DNA of 64,000 nt, taken from NCBI RefSeq assembly GCF_018613835.1, contig NZ_JAGGPM010000015.1, positions 1 to 64,000 on the forward strand. Direction: 5' to 3'. The first letter of the stretch is position 1; each line of letters starts with the position of its first letter. A model generated the notes under the pieces. It worked only from the letters and a program-made list of their open reading frames with translations, had not been told where the DNA came from and made no database searches. Position numbers and translations under genes: made by a program. This stretch comes from Arthrobacter sp. ISL-5 (lineage in GTDB: Bacteria > Actinomycetota > Actinomycetes > Actinomycetales > Micrococcaceae). Shown one piece after another: positions 45,482 through 53,649 of this stretch.

Positions 45482-45830
45482 AGATTGTTCCTCTCGACGG
45501 TCCTGCCGGCGGCGGCTTTGCCGCCGGTCATTCCCCGCAACTGTGATGCGGCTAACAACCGCGAATGCTCGCAGTTCGGCCCGCAAGAACGTGGGGGAGG
45601 AGGTAGTTACTTGCTGGTAACTTACCGAGCGTAAACTTATCGAGGCCGGATTTGCAAGGTTTTTCGTTGTTCGGTGGGGTGCGGGTGGCCAAAGTCAGTC
45701 AGGCGCTGGGGATTCCAGAGGGCCACCGCGGTCGATTTGTGCGACGCAAAAGTCTCGGGTAAAGTAATTACTCGTGCTGAGGCGCTGAGAGCGAAGGTTT
45801 AGGCCTTTTCGACCGGCCCGAAAGTTTCAT
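45482..45830. other. Intergenic region before tRNA-Gln
   Basis: It contains a cluster of short inverted repeats at 45606-45636 (GTTAC / GTAAC and GGTAA-C-TTACC), a possible operator for the repeat-protein gene. It also contains a promoter for tRNA-Gln: TTGTGC at 45737-45742, 17 bp, TAAAGT at 45760-45765. No gene is supported. Confidence 0.55.
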
Positions 45831-45902
45831 TGGGATATGGTGTAATTGGCAACACTACGGTTTCTGGTACCGTCATTCTAGGTTCGAGTCCTGGTATCCC
45901 AG
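45831..45902 (+). tRNA. tRNA-Gln(CTG)
   Basis: A 72-nt cloverleaf with acceptor TGGGATA / TATCCCA, discriminator G, anticodon stem ACGGT / ACCGT with loop TTCTGGT (CTG), and T-arm CTAGGTTCGAGTCCTGG. CCA is not encoded. Confidence 0.95.
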
Positions 45903-45909
45903 CTCTGAA

Positions 45910-45931
45910 AATCCGCGGAATTCCGCTGATT
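45910..45931. repeat. Near-perfect 22-bp palindrome between tRNAs
   Basis: AATC-C-GCGGAATTCCGC-T-GATT has a perfect 12-bp core at 45915-45926. It begins 8 bp after tRNA-Gln. A second hairpin, TTTCAAGTC with GATTTGAAA (45940-45966), follows. Either could serve in 3'-end formation. Confidence 0.75.
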
Positions 45932-46031
45932 ATCGGGAGTTTCAAGTCAAGCTTTTCGATTTGAAACACGTGCTGAGTGTGTGAAACAATCACTTAGCCT
46001 GACCGGCTGAATGGCCGGTTGTAAAGTACAC

Positions 46032-46107
46032 GGCCCCATCGTATAGCGGCCTAGTACGCCGCCCTCTCACGGCGGTAACGCGGGTTCGAATCCCGCTGGG
46101 GTCACCA
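46032..46107 (+). tRNA. tRNA-Glu(CTC)
   Basis: A 76-nt gene including encoded CCA (46105-46107). Acceptor GGCCCCA / TGGGGTC has one G-T pair; anticodon stem CCGCC / GGCGG holds loop CTCTCAC (CTC); T-arm GCGGGTTCGAATCCCGC. TTGAAA (45961) and AACAAT (45985) may be its promoter. Confidence 0.95.
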
Positions 46108-46110
46108 ACG

Positions 46111-46148
46111 AACCGGCTCCGGGCATCAGCCCGGGGCCGGTTTTCTTT
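46111..46148 (+). terminator. Terminator of tRNA-Glu
   Basis: A 14-bp stem with one G-T pair (46111-46124 with 46129-46142) and an ATCA loop, followed by TTCTTTG. Confidence 0.88.
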
Positions 46149-46205
46149 GTCGGCGGCTACGGCCTGCCTGAGCCGCAGCAGATCCTGAACTGGCATGATG
46201 ATGCT

Positions 46206-47987
46206 GTGACCTCCTCCAACGAGCGCCCACCGGCCAACGGACAGAAGAAGGAAGCGCAGTCTGCTGCCGCCGTCGCCCTCCTGGAAGCCGTCCGCCGGGA
46301 TCTGTCCTCCGTATCGCTGCCGCTGGAGCTTCCCGGCGTCGAGCGGGCCCGGCTGGACATCCGCAACTGCGTGGCCCAGCTTGATGACTACATCCTTCCG
46401 CGGTACCGCAGCCTGGAGGCTCCGCTGCTGGCCGTCGTCGGCGGCTCCACCGGGGCCGGCAAATCAACACTCGTGAACGCGCTCGTAGGCCACCCGGTGA
46501 CCCGGGCCGGTGCCATCCGGCCCACCACCCGCCAGCCTATCCTCCTGCACCATCCCGCGGATGCCCCCTGGTTCGAGGACCAACGCGTCCTGCCGAGCCT
46601 GAGCCGCATCAGGGGCACCGTGGTTGCTGCCCCCGTGCCGGCCAACCAGGCCGGGCCGGCTCCCGATGCGGCTCCGATTTCATCGCTGGTGCTGGTGGGG
46701 GACCCGGCCGTGCCGGAAGGGATTGCCCTGCTGGATGCCCCCGACGTCGACTCCATCTCCGATGACAACCGGAAGCTCGCCGGCCAGCTCCTGGCGGCCG
46801 CCGATCTCTGGGTCTTTGTCACCACCGCCAACCGCTACGCTGACGCCGTTCCCTGGAAGCTGCTGCTGGACGCGGCGTCGCGGGACATCATGGTCGCCGT
46901 GGTCCTCGACCGGGTCCCGCCCGCGGCGGAAGCTGAGGTGAGTGAGGACCTCCGCGCCATGCTGGGACGGGAAGGACTGGGTGACGCCGGCCTGTTCGTC
47001 ATCCCTGAGGTGACCCTGGACAGGCTAGGCATGCTGCCAACCGACGCCACCGAAGAACTTGGAACGTGGCTGCGGAACCTCGCCGCGGACGCCGCGGGGA
47101 GGGCTGACATCGCCCGGCGAACGCTCAACGGGACAGTCAAGGCGCTGAGTCAGAGGGTGCAGCTCGTGGCGGCGGCGTCGAAGGAGCAAAGGCGGGCCGC
47201 CGGGCTCCTGGGTGAGGACGCACGGAACGCCTATCAGGACGCCGTCGCCAGGATCCTCAATGCCACCAAGGACGGCGCCCTGCTGCGCGGTGAGGTGCTG
47301 GCCCGCTGGCAGGATTTCGTCGGCACCGGGGAGTTCTTCCGGAGCCTGGAGCAGAACATCGGCCGTTTTCGGGACCGCGTAGGCGCCTTCTTCCGCGGCG
47401 AACCAACGCCGGCGATCAGGGTGGAAACTGCCATTGAAACGGGACTGCAGGCAGTCATCGTCGACGAAGCCGCCAACGCGGCGGAGGACGCGGACCAGCG
47501 CTGGCGCTCGGACCCCGCAGGCCGCCAACTCCTGGGCACCGAGGACCTTTCAGGAACCAGCCCGGGGTTCGCCGAGGCCGTAGCCGCGGAGATCCGCGTC
47601 TGGCAGGGGAGCCTCATGGAGCTCATCCGGACGGAGGGGCAGGGCAAACGGGCGCAGGCAAGGTGGCTGTCCTTCGGTATCAACGGCCTCGGTGCCGCAC
47701 TCATGATCGTGGTGTTCTCGATGACTGCCGGCCTGACGGGTCTTGAGATCGGAGTCGCAGGAGGCACCGCCGTCGTCGGCCAAAAACTGCTGGAGGCGGT
47801 CTTCGGCGAAGACGCCGTGCGGCGGCTTGCGCGGACGGCCCGTGAAGACCTGCACACCCGTTGCCAGAACCTGTTGCAGGCCGAGCAGCTGCGCTTCCTG
47901 GACCGGCTGGACCCGGACACGGGCGCCGGGGCGGAAGTCCTCGCAGGGCACGCAGAGGCGCTGAAGAGGCTGGCGGGCGCCGCGTGA
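46206..47987 (+). CDS. Dynamin-like GTPase, first of a pair
   Basis: 593 residues. P-loop GGSTGAGKST (79-88), a G3-like LLDAPDVDS, an extended helical middle (about 290-470), a hydrophobic hairpin near the C-terminus (INGLGAALMIVVFSMTAGLTGLEIGVAGG) and a final helical tail. This plan matches bacterial dynamin-like proteins. In Streptomyces the paired DynA/DynB proteins stabilise FtsZ rings at septa; that role is inferred here, not shown. The start is GTG 46206 with a weak -10-like CATGAT 6 nt upstream and no Shine-Dalgarno sequence. It overlaps the second GTPase gene by GTGA. Confidence 0.85.
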   Translation: MTSSNERPPANGQKKEAQSAAAVALLEAVRRDLSSVSLPLELPGVERARLDIRNCVAQLDDYILPRYRSLEAPLLAVVGGSTGAGKSTLVNALVGHPVTRAGAIRPTTRQPILLHHPADAPWFEDQRVLPSLSRIRGTVVAAPVPANQAGPAPDAAPISSLVLVGDPAVPEGIALLDAPDVDSISDDNRKLAGQLLAAADLWVFVTTANRYADAVPWKLLLDAASRDIMVAVVLDRVPPAAEAEVSEDLRAMLGREGLGDAGLFVIPEVTLDRLGMLPTDATEELGTWLRNLAADAAGRADIARRTLNGTVKALSQRVQLVAAASKEQRRAAGLLGEDARNAYQDAVARILNATKDGALLRGEVLARWQDFVGTGEFFRSLEQNIGRFRDRVGAFFRGEPTPAIRVETAIETGLQAVIVDEAANAAEDADQRWRSDPAGRQLLGTEDLSGTSPGFAEAVAAEIRVWQGSLMELIRTEGQGKRAQARWLSFGINGLGAALMIVVFSMTAGLTGLEIGVAGGTAVVGQKLLEAVFGEDAVRRLARTAREDLHTRCQNLLQAEQLRFLDRLDPDTGAGAEVLAGHAEALKRLAGAA

Positions 47988-49600
47988 GCCGTCACGGCGG
48001 AGCCAGGGAGGCATCCCGGCTGCAGCTCCGCCTCGAGGCACTGAATGACGCCCGGGAGCTTGCCGAAGGCGTCCTGCCGGACGCGACCCTTGACGAGGTC
48101 CTCAAGGTGCTGGAGCGGGCCAGTTCACGGCGGTCCCTGTCCGCGGATCACACAGTGGTGGGCTTTTTCGGCGCCACGGGAAGCGGCAAATCCACCCTGT
48201 TCAACGCGGTCAACGGAGCCGAAATCGCGACGGCGGCCGCCCGCCGGCCCACCACGTCGGAACCTCTGGCGAGCGTCTGGGGAGCGGACGGCAGCGAAGC
48301 GCTGCTGGACTGGCTGGACGTGCGCCAGCGCCATCATGCCGGCACCGTGGACGGATTCGCCGACGAATCCAGCGGCCTCATCCTCCTGGACCTGCCCGAC
48401 TTTGATTCGACGCGGGCTGCCAACCGCGAGACCGTGCAGCGCCTCGTGGGCATGGTGGACGTTCTGGTGTGGGTGCTGGATCCGCAGAAGTATGCCGACG
48501 CCGCCGTCCACAATGACTTCCTGGCGCCGCTGGCATCCCACGGCGCCGTGACGCTGGTGGTGCTAAACCAGATCGACCGGCTCCCCGAAGCCGACGTGAA
48601 GCCTGTCATGGAATCGCTCAGGGGCATCCTGGCCCGGGACGGACTGGGCAAAGTGCAGGTCTTGGCGGCCTCGGCGCTGACCGGGGCCGGGGTGGACAAG
48701 GTCTGGGCAGCCATCCGCCAGGTGGTTGCGCAGCGGGAAGCCTTGTCCCTGCGGCTATCGGCCGATGTGTCCCAGGCGGCCGGGCGGCTGCTGGACGCCT
48801 CGGGGGCCGGCGAGCCCGCCGGCGTAAAGAGCGGAACCGGGGCGCGGCTCGCGGAGGAACTCTCCCGTGCGGCCAACGTGCCGCTGGTGGTTGAGGCCGT
48901 GGCGCGGTCGTACAAGCACGAGTCCACCCGGCGCACGGGCTGGCCCGTCACCAGATGGCTCGTTCGCTTCCGGCCGGATCCGCTCCGCCGGCTCAATCTG
49001 CGCAGCAGTTCCAATGCCGAAGTCAACCGGACCTCGCTGCCTCCCGCCGGAGCGCCGGAGCGGGCCCGGACCGATGCTGCGGTCCGGGACTTCGCCGATG
49101 CCGCGAGCGACGGCGCTCCCGGCCCGTGGCGGGCGTCCATCCGTGGTGCCGCCCGCGAGGGTAGAGAGCGCCTGCCGGACGCTTTGGACCAAGCCATTGC
49201 CGGTGCCGACCTGAAGGCCGGGAAGAAGTCCTGGTGGTGGGGAGTGTTCAATGTGATCCAGTGGCTGGCGCTGCTCACCGCCGTGGGCGGGCTCGGGTGG
49301 CTGGGCGTGCTGGCTGTCCTCGGCTACCTTCAGCTTCCGGTCCCCGAGGTGCCCCGGGTGGAGGGCTGGCCGATTCCCACACTCATGATTGCCGGGGGAG
49401 CGGTGCTGGGCATTTTCCTCGCGGTCACCGCGAAGTTCATCACAGCCGCCGCGGCACGCATGCGGGCCGCGGCGGCGAGGAAACGGCTCAAGTCCGCCGT
49501 CGCCGACGTCGCCGGGAAGCTTGTGGTGGAGCCTGTGGAGGTGGAAATCAGCCGCCTGAAATCCTTCAACGCTGCCGTGAAGGCCGCCGCGGCCGCCTAG
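47984..49600 (+). CDS. Dynamin-like GTPase, second of a pair
   Basis: 538 residues. An N-terminal helical part is followed by GFFGATGSGKST (60-71), LLDLPDFDST (G3) and VVLNQIDRLP (G4, NQID). A basic linker leads to two TM segments (VIQWLALLTAVGGLGWLGVLAVLGYL and IPTLMIAGGAVLGIFLAVTA) and a C-terminal amphipathic tail. The GTG start overlaps the TGA of the first GTPase gene, so the two are translationally coupled and probably form a membrane-bound hetero-complex. Confidence 0.85.
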   Translation: MSRHGGAREASRLQLRLEALNDARELAEGVLPDATLDEVLKVLERASSRRSLSADHTVVGFFGATGSGKSTLFNAVNGAEIATAAARRPTTSEPLASVWGADGSEALLDWLDVRQRHHAGTVDGFADESSGLILLDLPDFDSTRAANRETVQRLVGMVDVLVWVLDPQKYADAAVHNDFLAPLASHGAVTLVVLNQIDRLPEADVKPVMESLRGILARDGLGKVQVLAASALTGAGVDKVWAAIRQVVAQREALSLRLSADVSQAAGRLLDASGAGEPAGVKSGTGARLAEELSRAANVPLVVEAVARSYKHESTRRTGWPVTRWLVRFRPDPLRRLNLRSSSNAEVNRTSLPPAGAPERARTDAAVRDFADAASDGAPGPWRASIRGAAREGRERLPDALDQAIAGADLKAGKKSWWWGVFNVIQWLALLTAVGGLGWLGVLAVLGYLQLPVPEVPRVEGWPIPTLMIAGGAVLGIFLAVTAKFITAAAARMRAAAARKRLKSAVADVAGKLVVEPVEVEISRLKSFNAAVKAAAAA

Positions 49601-49643
49601 GACGTGTCTCGTTATTGCACCTGCCGGCATGCCGACCGCCTCG

Positions 49644-49701
49644 TTGACACGCCACTTCAGCGTCGGTAGCTTATCGTATCGTTGTTAACGATTGTCGATA
49701 A
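49644..49701 (+). promoter_or_regulatory. Promoter and operator of the DUF2975/XRE operon
   Basis: TTGACA (49644-49649), 17 bp, TAGCTT (49667-49672) is a good promoter. It overlaps an inverted repeat made of TTATCG and ATCGTT on the left and AACGAT and CGATAA on the right (49671-49701), placed to block transcription. The XRE protein of the operon is the natural candidate repressor. Confidence 0.7.
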
Positions 49702-49714
49702 TTTTGGGGGAACG

Positions 49715-50350
49715 ATGAAGCTGACCAGAACAAACCCGCCGGGTCCCGGAACGAAGAACGTTGTCTCCAGGACGGATGCGATCCTGCTCATGATCGCTTC
49801 GGCCGCCGCGGCGGTCATGACGACGGTCCTGACCGTATCCGGCATCATCAAATCGTTCACCGAGCCGGTGACGCTCACCCTTCCGGTGGCCACGTCGCAC
49901 CTGACGGCGACGGGGCTGGACCTGGGGGCGAGGGGTCACTACACGGCTCTTGAGGCGACCATCCCCTCCCTGCCGTCCGGGCCGGGGGCGCTCCTGTCGT
50001 GGGGCACGGCGCTGAATCAGGTGGGCATTCTGGCCGTCCTGGCCTTGGTGTTCCTGCTGGCCTTCCGGCTCCGCGGTGAGAACCTGTTCACCCCCGGGTC
50101 GGCGTGGGTTGTGGGCGCCTGCGGGGCCGTCCTTGCCCTGGCCGGGACGATCGGGCAGGTTCTGGACTCCATCGCGCGAAGCCGCGTGGCAGAGATGATC
50201 GGGGCCAACCAGCGCACTCCAGATGAGGCCTACATTTTCTCGGCGGACTTCAACGTCGGCCCCCTGATGGCCGGCATCGTCCTGGTGCTTGTCGCCGGAG
50301 TCTTTCAGTTCGGGCGGCGTCTCCAGAAAGACACCGAGGGCCTGGTCTGA
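49715..50350 (+). CDS. DUF2975 membrane protein
   Basis: 211 residues with four TM segments, at about 22-45, 98-120, 133-158 and 182-202, the DUF2975 layout. GGGGGAA precedes the ATG at 49715. Genes of this family are regularly paired with a small YozG-type XRE regulator, as here (TGATG overlap). The physiological role of the family is unknown; a membrane signal passed to the regulator is an attractive but unproven idea. Confidence 0.87.
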   Translation: MKLTRTNPPGPGTKNVVSRTDAILLMIASAAAAVMTTVLTVSGIIKSFTEPVTLTLPVATSHLTATGLDLGARGHYTALEATIPSLPSGPGALLSWGTALNQVGILAVLALVFLLAFRLRGENLFTPGSAWVVGACGAVLALAGTIGQVLDSIARSRVAEMIGANQRTPDEAYIFSADFNVGPLMAGIVLVLVAGVFQFGRRLQKDTEGLV

Positions 50351-50613
50351 TGCCCGCCGAGGAGTCATCGGCAATCCATTGCCGGCTCGATGAACTGCTG
50401 GCCGTGCGCGGGATGACCCTGACCCAGCTGAGCAGAATCGTCGGCGTGAGCCTGGTGAACCTGTCCGTGCTGAAGAATGACCGGGCGAAGGCCATCCGGT
50501 TCTCCACCCTGGCGGCCGTCTGTGAAGCCCTGGATTGCCAGGTGGGGGATCTGCTGGTGGCCGCCCGCCCGGTGTCCGGGCAACCGGTCCACGGTCCTTC
50601 AGCGCATCCCTGA
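50350..50613 (+). CDS. XRE/YozG-type HTH regulator
   Basis: 87 residues with one Cro/CI-type helix-turn-helix: LDELLAVRGMTLTQLSRIVGVSLVNLSVLKNDRAKAIRFSTLAAVCEALDCQVGDLL. Its start overlaps the stop of the DUF2975 gene. The inverted repeat at 49671-49701 in the operon promoter is its likely target. The Pro-rich C-terminus is short and unstructured. Confidence 0.92.
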   Translation: MPAEESSAIHCRLDELLAVRGMTLTQLSRIVGVSLVNLSVLKNDRAKAIRFSTLAAVCEALDCQVGDLLVAARPVSGQPVHGPSAHP

Positions 50614-50717
50614 TTTCCTGGAAAGCCGGGTCACAGAAGGTTTCAGCCAAATGAGCGCAGTCCTGGCAGGGCGGCGAACCGCCGCTCTGGGCACCGTATT
50701 ATGGGGCGCCGTTCCCG

Positions 50718-51116
50718 GTGGCCATCAAACGGTTCTTCAAGAAGTACGCCACGTTCTCCGGCCGGGCCAGCCGGAGCGAGTACTGGTGGTGGACCCTTGT
50801 ATCCGTTGCAGTGAGCATCGTCCTGAACATCATCATCGGAGCGGGCGCCGCCGCGACGACGACGGCCTCAAGCCTCAGCAGCGCTCCGGCTCCCGGCCCC
50901 GGTGCCACCATCGGCTACATCCTGCTCGTCATCTGGGTGCTGGCCACCATCGTTCCGTCGTTGGCTCTCGTCGTGCGCCGTTTGCACGACGGCGACTTCA
51001 GCGGCTGGCTGGTGCTTATTGGACTGGTGCCATTCCTGGGCGCACTTGCACTGCTGGTGTTCATGATTTTGCCGTCCAACCCGGCCGGTCAGAGGTTCGA
51101 CCAGCCCGGCGCATAA
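50718..51116 (+). CDS. DUF805 membrane protein
   Basis: 132 residues. The conserved YATFSGRASRSEYWWWTL start, RRLHDGDFSGWLVLIGLVPFLGALALLVFMILP and Asn/Gly-rich C-terminus (SNPAGQRFDQPGA) are diagnostic of DUF805. It has four predicted TM segments. Function unknown, with links to envelope or transport reported for some relatives. GTG start; the true start may be this codon, since the family begins with a short basic stretch. It ends ahead of a bidirectional terminator. Confidence 0.87.
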   Translation: MAIKRFFKKYATFSGRASRSEYWWWTLVSVAVSIVLNIIIGAGAAATTTASSLSSAPAPGPGATIGYILLVIWVLATIVPSLALVVRRLHDGDFSGWLVLIGLVPFLGALALLVFMILPSNPAGQRFDQPGA

Positions 51117-51165
51117 GCGCATTGGCAGCCCGGAGTGCGGACCTACACTGAGACCGCACGAACCA

Positions 51166-51210
51166 CCAACAGAAGGACCCGCCGTCACTGACGGCGGGTC
51201 CTTCTGTTGG
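51166..51210. terminator. Bidirectional terminator between convergent genes
   Basis: A perfect 21-bp stem (51166-51186 with 51190-51210) with a 3-nt loop lies between the DUF805 gene (+) and the DUF1697 gene (-). Confidence 0.85.
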
Positions 51211-51248
51211 ACGGTGGTGTCCGGTTCAGCCTGGTCCGGCCGCTGCGA

Positions 51249-51797
51249 CTAGCCGCCGGACTCGATGGCCGCCGCGGCGTCCCGGACCTTGACCATGGTC
51301 CGCAGGTTGCGTGTCGTGGTCGAAGCCTTGTACTTCGGCTTGGCCGAGAGCTTGCTGAAGGGGCTGTCCAGGGTCCAGCCTGCCGGGGCAAGCCAGGCCG
51401 ACGCCTCCGGGCCGAGCCGGGTCTGCTCCACCCCGCCGAGCGACTCCCCGGCGGTGAACAGCTCGTCAAGCGCCGCGGTGTCCGAGGCCAGCGTGATGTA
51501 TGTATGCGTGGTCTTGTTGTCCGCCGGGTAGTGGCACGCCTCCACGAGCTCCGCCACCCGGGAGGCCGTGAGCACCACCACCCAGGCGTCGTAGCCGAAG
51601 GTCTCCCGCAGGCACGCCTCAAATTCCTTCTTGACCGCTGCCGGTTTCAGTTCGCTGGCCAGCACCACGTTGCCGCTGGCCAGGAGCGTCTTCACGTCGG
51701 CGAACGGCCGGGACTTCAGGGCCTCCTTGAGGTCCGCCATCTTGATGCTGATGCCGCCCACGTTGATGCCGCGGAGGAACACTGCGTAGCTCGTCAT
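51249..51797 (-). CDS. DUF1697 protein
   Basis: 182 residues. MTSYAVFLRGINVGGISIKMADLKEALKSRPFADVKTLLASGNVVL is the DUF1697 signature, and the domain continues to the C-terminus. The protein is cytosolic, of unknown biochemical role. TAGGCT lies 6 nt before the ATG, so translation is probably leaderless. Confidence 0.92.
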   Translation of the reverse strand: MTSYAVFLRGINVGGISIKMADLKEALKSRPFADVKTLLASGNVVLASELKPAAVKKEFEACLRETFGYDAWVVVLTASRVAELVEACHYPADNKTTHTYITLASDTAALDELFTAGESLGGVEQTRLGPEASAWLAPAGWTLDSPFSKLSAKPKYKASTTTRNLRTMVKVRDAAAAIESGG

Positions 51798-51839
51798 CCG
51801 CCCAGCCTACTGTGCACGGTGACCCGCCCTGGAGCACCG

Positions 51840-52238
51840 TCACTCGGTCACGGTGTCGGCATGCCGATGGGCCACCTTCCATTCGCCGCCTTCGCGGCGA
51901 TACACCTGAGTGGCCCGCAGGGTATAACTTCGCGGCTGACCGTTGACGGAGGCAGAGGTGTGCTCAAGGCCGGCGGTATAGGCCATGTCATCCACGACGT
52001 CATAGGCCTGCAATTCGAACGCGTACGACGTGCAGTCGGAGAAACTCTTCTCGAGGCCAGCGAAGACCTCGTCCAGTTCATGCTGGCCATAGGCGTTACG
52101 CCACGCACCCAGGATGCTCACGGGCTCGTTGCGTGACCACAGGGCCCGGCGCGGGGCCGAATCGCCGTTGTGAAGGGCCAGTTCCGCTTGGTAAAGCGCG
52201 GACTTGACCCAGGCGAGGAAGTCGTCGCGGTCGCTCAT
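51840..52238 (-). CDS. NTF2-like (SnoaL/DUF4440-type) protein
   Basis: 132 residues forming a cone-shaped alpha+beta barrel: helix 1 MSDRDDFLAWVKSALYQAELALHNGD, WSRNEPVSILGAWRNAYGQHELDEVF, MAYTAGLEHTSASVNGQPRSYTLRATQVYRREGGEWKVAHRHAD. No catalytic set can be assigned; such proteins bind small ligands or act as isomerases or hydrolases. It is the intact paralogue of the broken gene 58 bp upstream, and the two look like a tandem duplication. Confidence 0.85.
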   Translation of the reverse strand: MSDRDDFLAWVKSALYQAELALHNGDSAPRRALWSRNEPVSILGAWRNAYGQHELDEVFAGLEKSFSDCTSYAFELQAYDVVDDMAYTAGLEHTSASVNGQPRSYTLRATQVYRREGGEWKVAHRHADTVTE

Positions 52239-52296
52239 GCCTCAGTATGCTCCTGGCACCGCGGTTTGTGCATTAGATCCAACCTCCCCGGCACGG

Positions 52297-52729
52297 CTAG
52301 CCCTGGACCACCGAATCTGCTGTCTGCCTGCCCACCGCCGGATCAGCGTGCCGGTGCAAGAGCTTCCACCCGCCGGACTCCCGACGGTAGATGCACGTGA
52401 CCCGCAGCGCCACATCGCTCATGTCTTCCCGGCCGCCGACCTTGGCGCGGAGCCTCTCGATCTCGACCGTATACGCCATGGTCCTCGCCCACCGACTTCG
52501 CGATGGCCTCACAGGTCGATGGCTCTCCGTCGCGGTAATAGGAAGCCGCCCGCTCAAGCTGCTCGTAAACGGCGTCCCTGCCCCGCCCGAACCCGCCGAA
52601 CGGGTTCCCGAGGGTGATGTCCTCCTTCTGGGAGTACAGCTCCTTGTACCCGCTGGGGTCACCTCTGGTGATCATGGTGAGGGCGGCCCTAGCCTGCGCC
52701 AGCGCATCCTCGAATCCTGAATTCCCCAT
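52297..52729 (-). pseudogene. NTF2-like protein, frameshifted paralogue
   Basis: ATG 52729 with AGGAG upstream opens MGNSGFEDALAQARAALTMITRGD, continuing to KSVGED. After that the protein resumes in another frame as MAYTVEIERLRAKVGGREDMSDVALRVTCIYRRESGGWKLLHRHAD. Alignment with the intact neighbour (VVDDMAYTAGLEH) places one extra C at about 52480-52481 (GGACCATGG). The span of 433 nt is one more than a multiple of three. Repaired it would be 143 residues. As written it yields a truncated protein with an unrelated tail. Confidence 0.85.
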
Positions 52730-52834
52730 CGCCCGCTCCTTTCGCCTGTCAACACAGATTGTGCCAGCGCAACTCGCCCCCGTCACCGGTTCGCAAGCCG
52801 CGGCACACGGCGGAGGACGCCGGGGCGTTCTTTA

Positions 52835-52860
52835 GTTCTCTCCCGACACACTGAGAGAAC
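52835..52860 (-). terminator. Inverted repeat downstream of the IclR gene
   Basis: GTTCTCTC and GAGAGAAC form a perfect 8-bp stem with a 10-nt loop, 55 bp past the IclR stop. No T-run follows, so it could equally be a protein-binding site. Confidence 0.45.
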
Positions 52861-52914
52861 CCGTCGAGCAGAACCCCAGCCGCGATCGAGCCGCCATTCT
52901 GATCTCCGGGAGCG

Positions 52915-53634
52915 TCAGTCGTTGTTCTTGCGGAGTGCTTCCGTGAGGACGCGGGCGGCGTTGCAGACAACTTCGGCATGCAGCCGGCCGGGCTGCCGGG
53001 TGAGGCGCTCGATGGGCCCGGAAATGGACACGGCGGCGATCACCCTTCCGGAGGGTCCGCGCACGGGTGCAGAGACTGAGGCGACCCCCGGCTCACGTTC
53101 GCCGAGGCTCTGGCCCCAGCCCCGCCGTCGTACTCCTGCAAGCACGGTGGGCGTGAAGCGCGCGGACTGCAGTCCCTCCAGCAGGCGGTCGTGGTCTTCC
53201 CACGCGAGCAGGACCTGCGCGGCGGAACCGGCCTTCATGGACAGCTGCGTCCCCACGGGGATGGTGTCGCGGAGGCCGATCGGCCGTTCCGCCGAGGCGA
53301 CGCAGACGCGCCAGTCGCCCTGGCGCCGGAAGATCTGGGCGCTTTCACCCGTGGCGTCGCGGAGCTGCATGAGCACTGGCCCCGCCGAGGCAATCAGCCT
53401 GTCCTCACCCGCGGCAGAAGCGAGTTCGACAAGCCGGCTGCCCAGGACAAACCTGCCCTGGATGTCACGGCTCACGAGCCGGTGGTGAACAAGGGCCAGG
53501 GCAAGCCTGTGCACCGTGGGCCGTGCCAGTCCGGTGGCAGCCACGAGCTGCGCCAGGGTGGTGGGCCCCGCCTCGAGTGCGTCCAGCACCTGGGCCGCTT
53601 TATCAATGACACCGACGCCACTAGAATTGTCCAT
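52915..53634 (-). CDS. IclR-family regulator, LtbR/NdgR-like
   Basis: 239 residues from ATG 53634 (MDNSSGVGVIDKAAQVLDALEAGP). The winged helix is TLAQLVAATGLARPTVHRLALALVHHRLVSRD, followed by the IclR effector-binding domain (GESAQIFRRQGDWRVCVASAERPIGLRDTIPVGTQLSMKAGSAAQVLLAW and SVSAPVRGPSGRVIAAVSISGP). It is divergent from leuCD, the same arrangement as LtbR in Corynebacterium and NdgR in Streptomyces, which control leucine and related pathways. Candidate sites lie at 53650-53664 and upstream of ilvD and leuB. Confidence 0.92.
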   Translation of the reverse strand: MDNSSGVGVIDKAAQVLDALEAGPTTLAQLVAATGLARPTVHRLALALVHHRLVSRDIQGRFVLGSRLVELASAAGEDRLIASAGPVLMQLRDATGESAQIFRRQGDWRVCVASAERPIGLRDTIPVGTQLSMKAGSAAQVLLAWEDHDRLLEGLQSARFTPTVLAGVRRRGWGQSLGEREPGVASVSAPVRGPSGRVIAAVSISGPIERLTRQPGRLHAEVVCNAARVLTEALRKNND

Positions 53635-53649
53635 GTAATGATATTGCCG

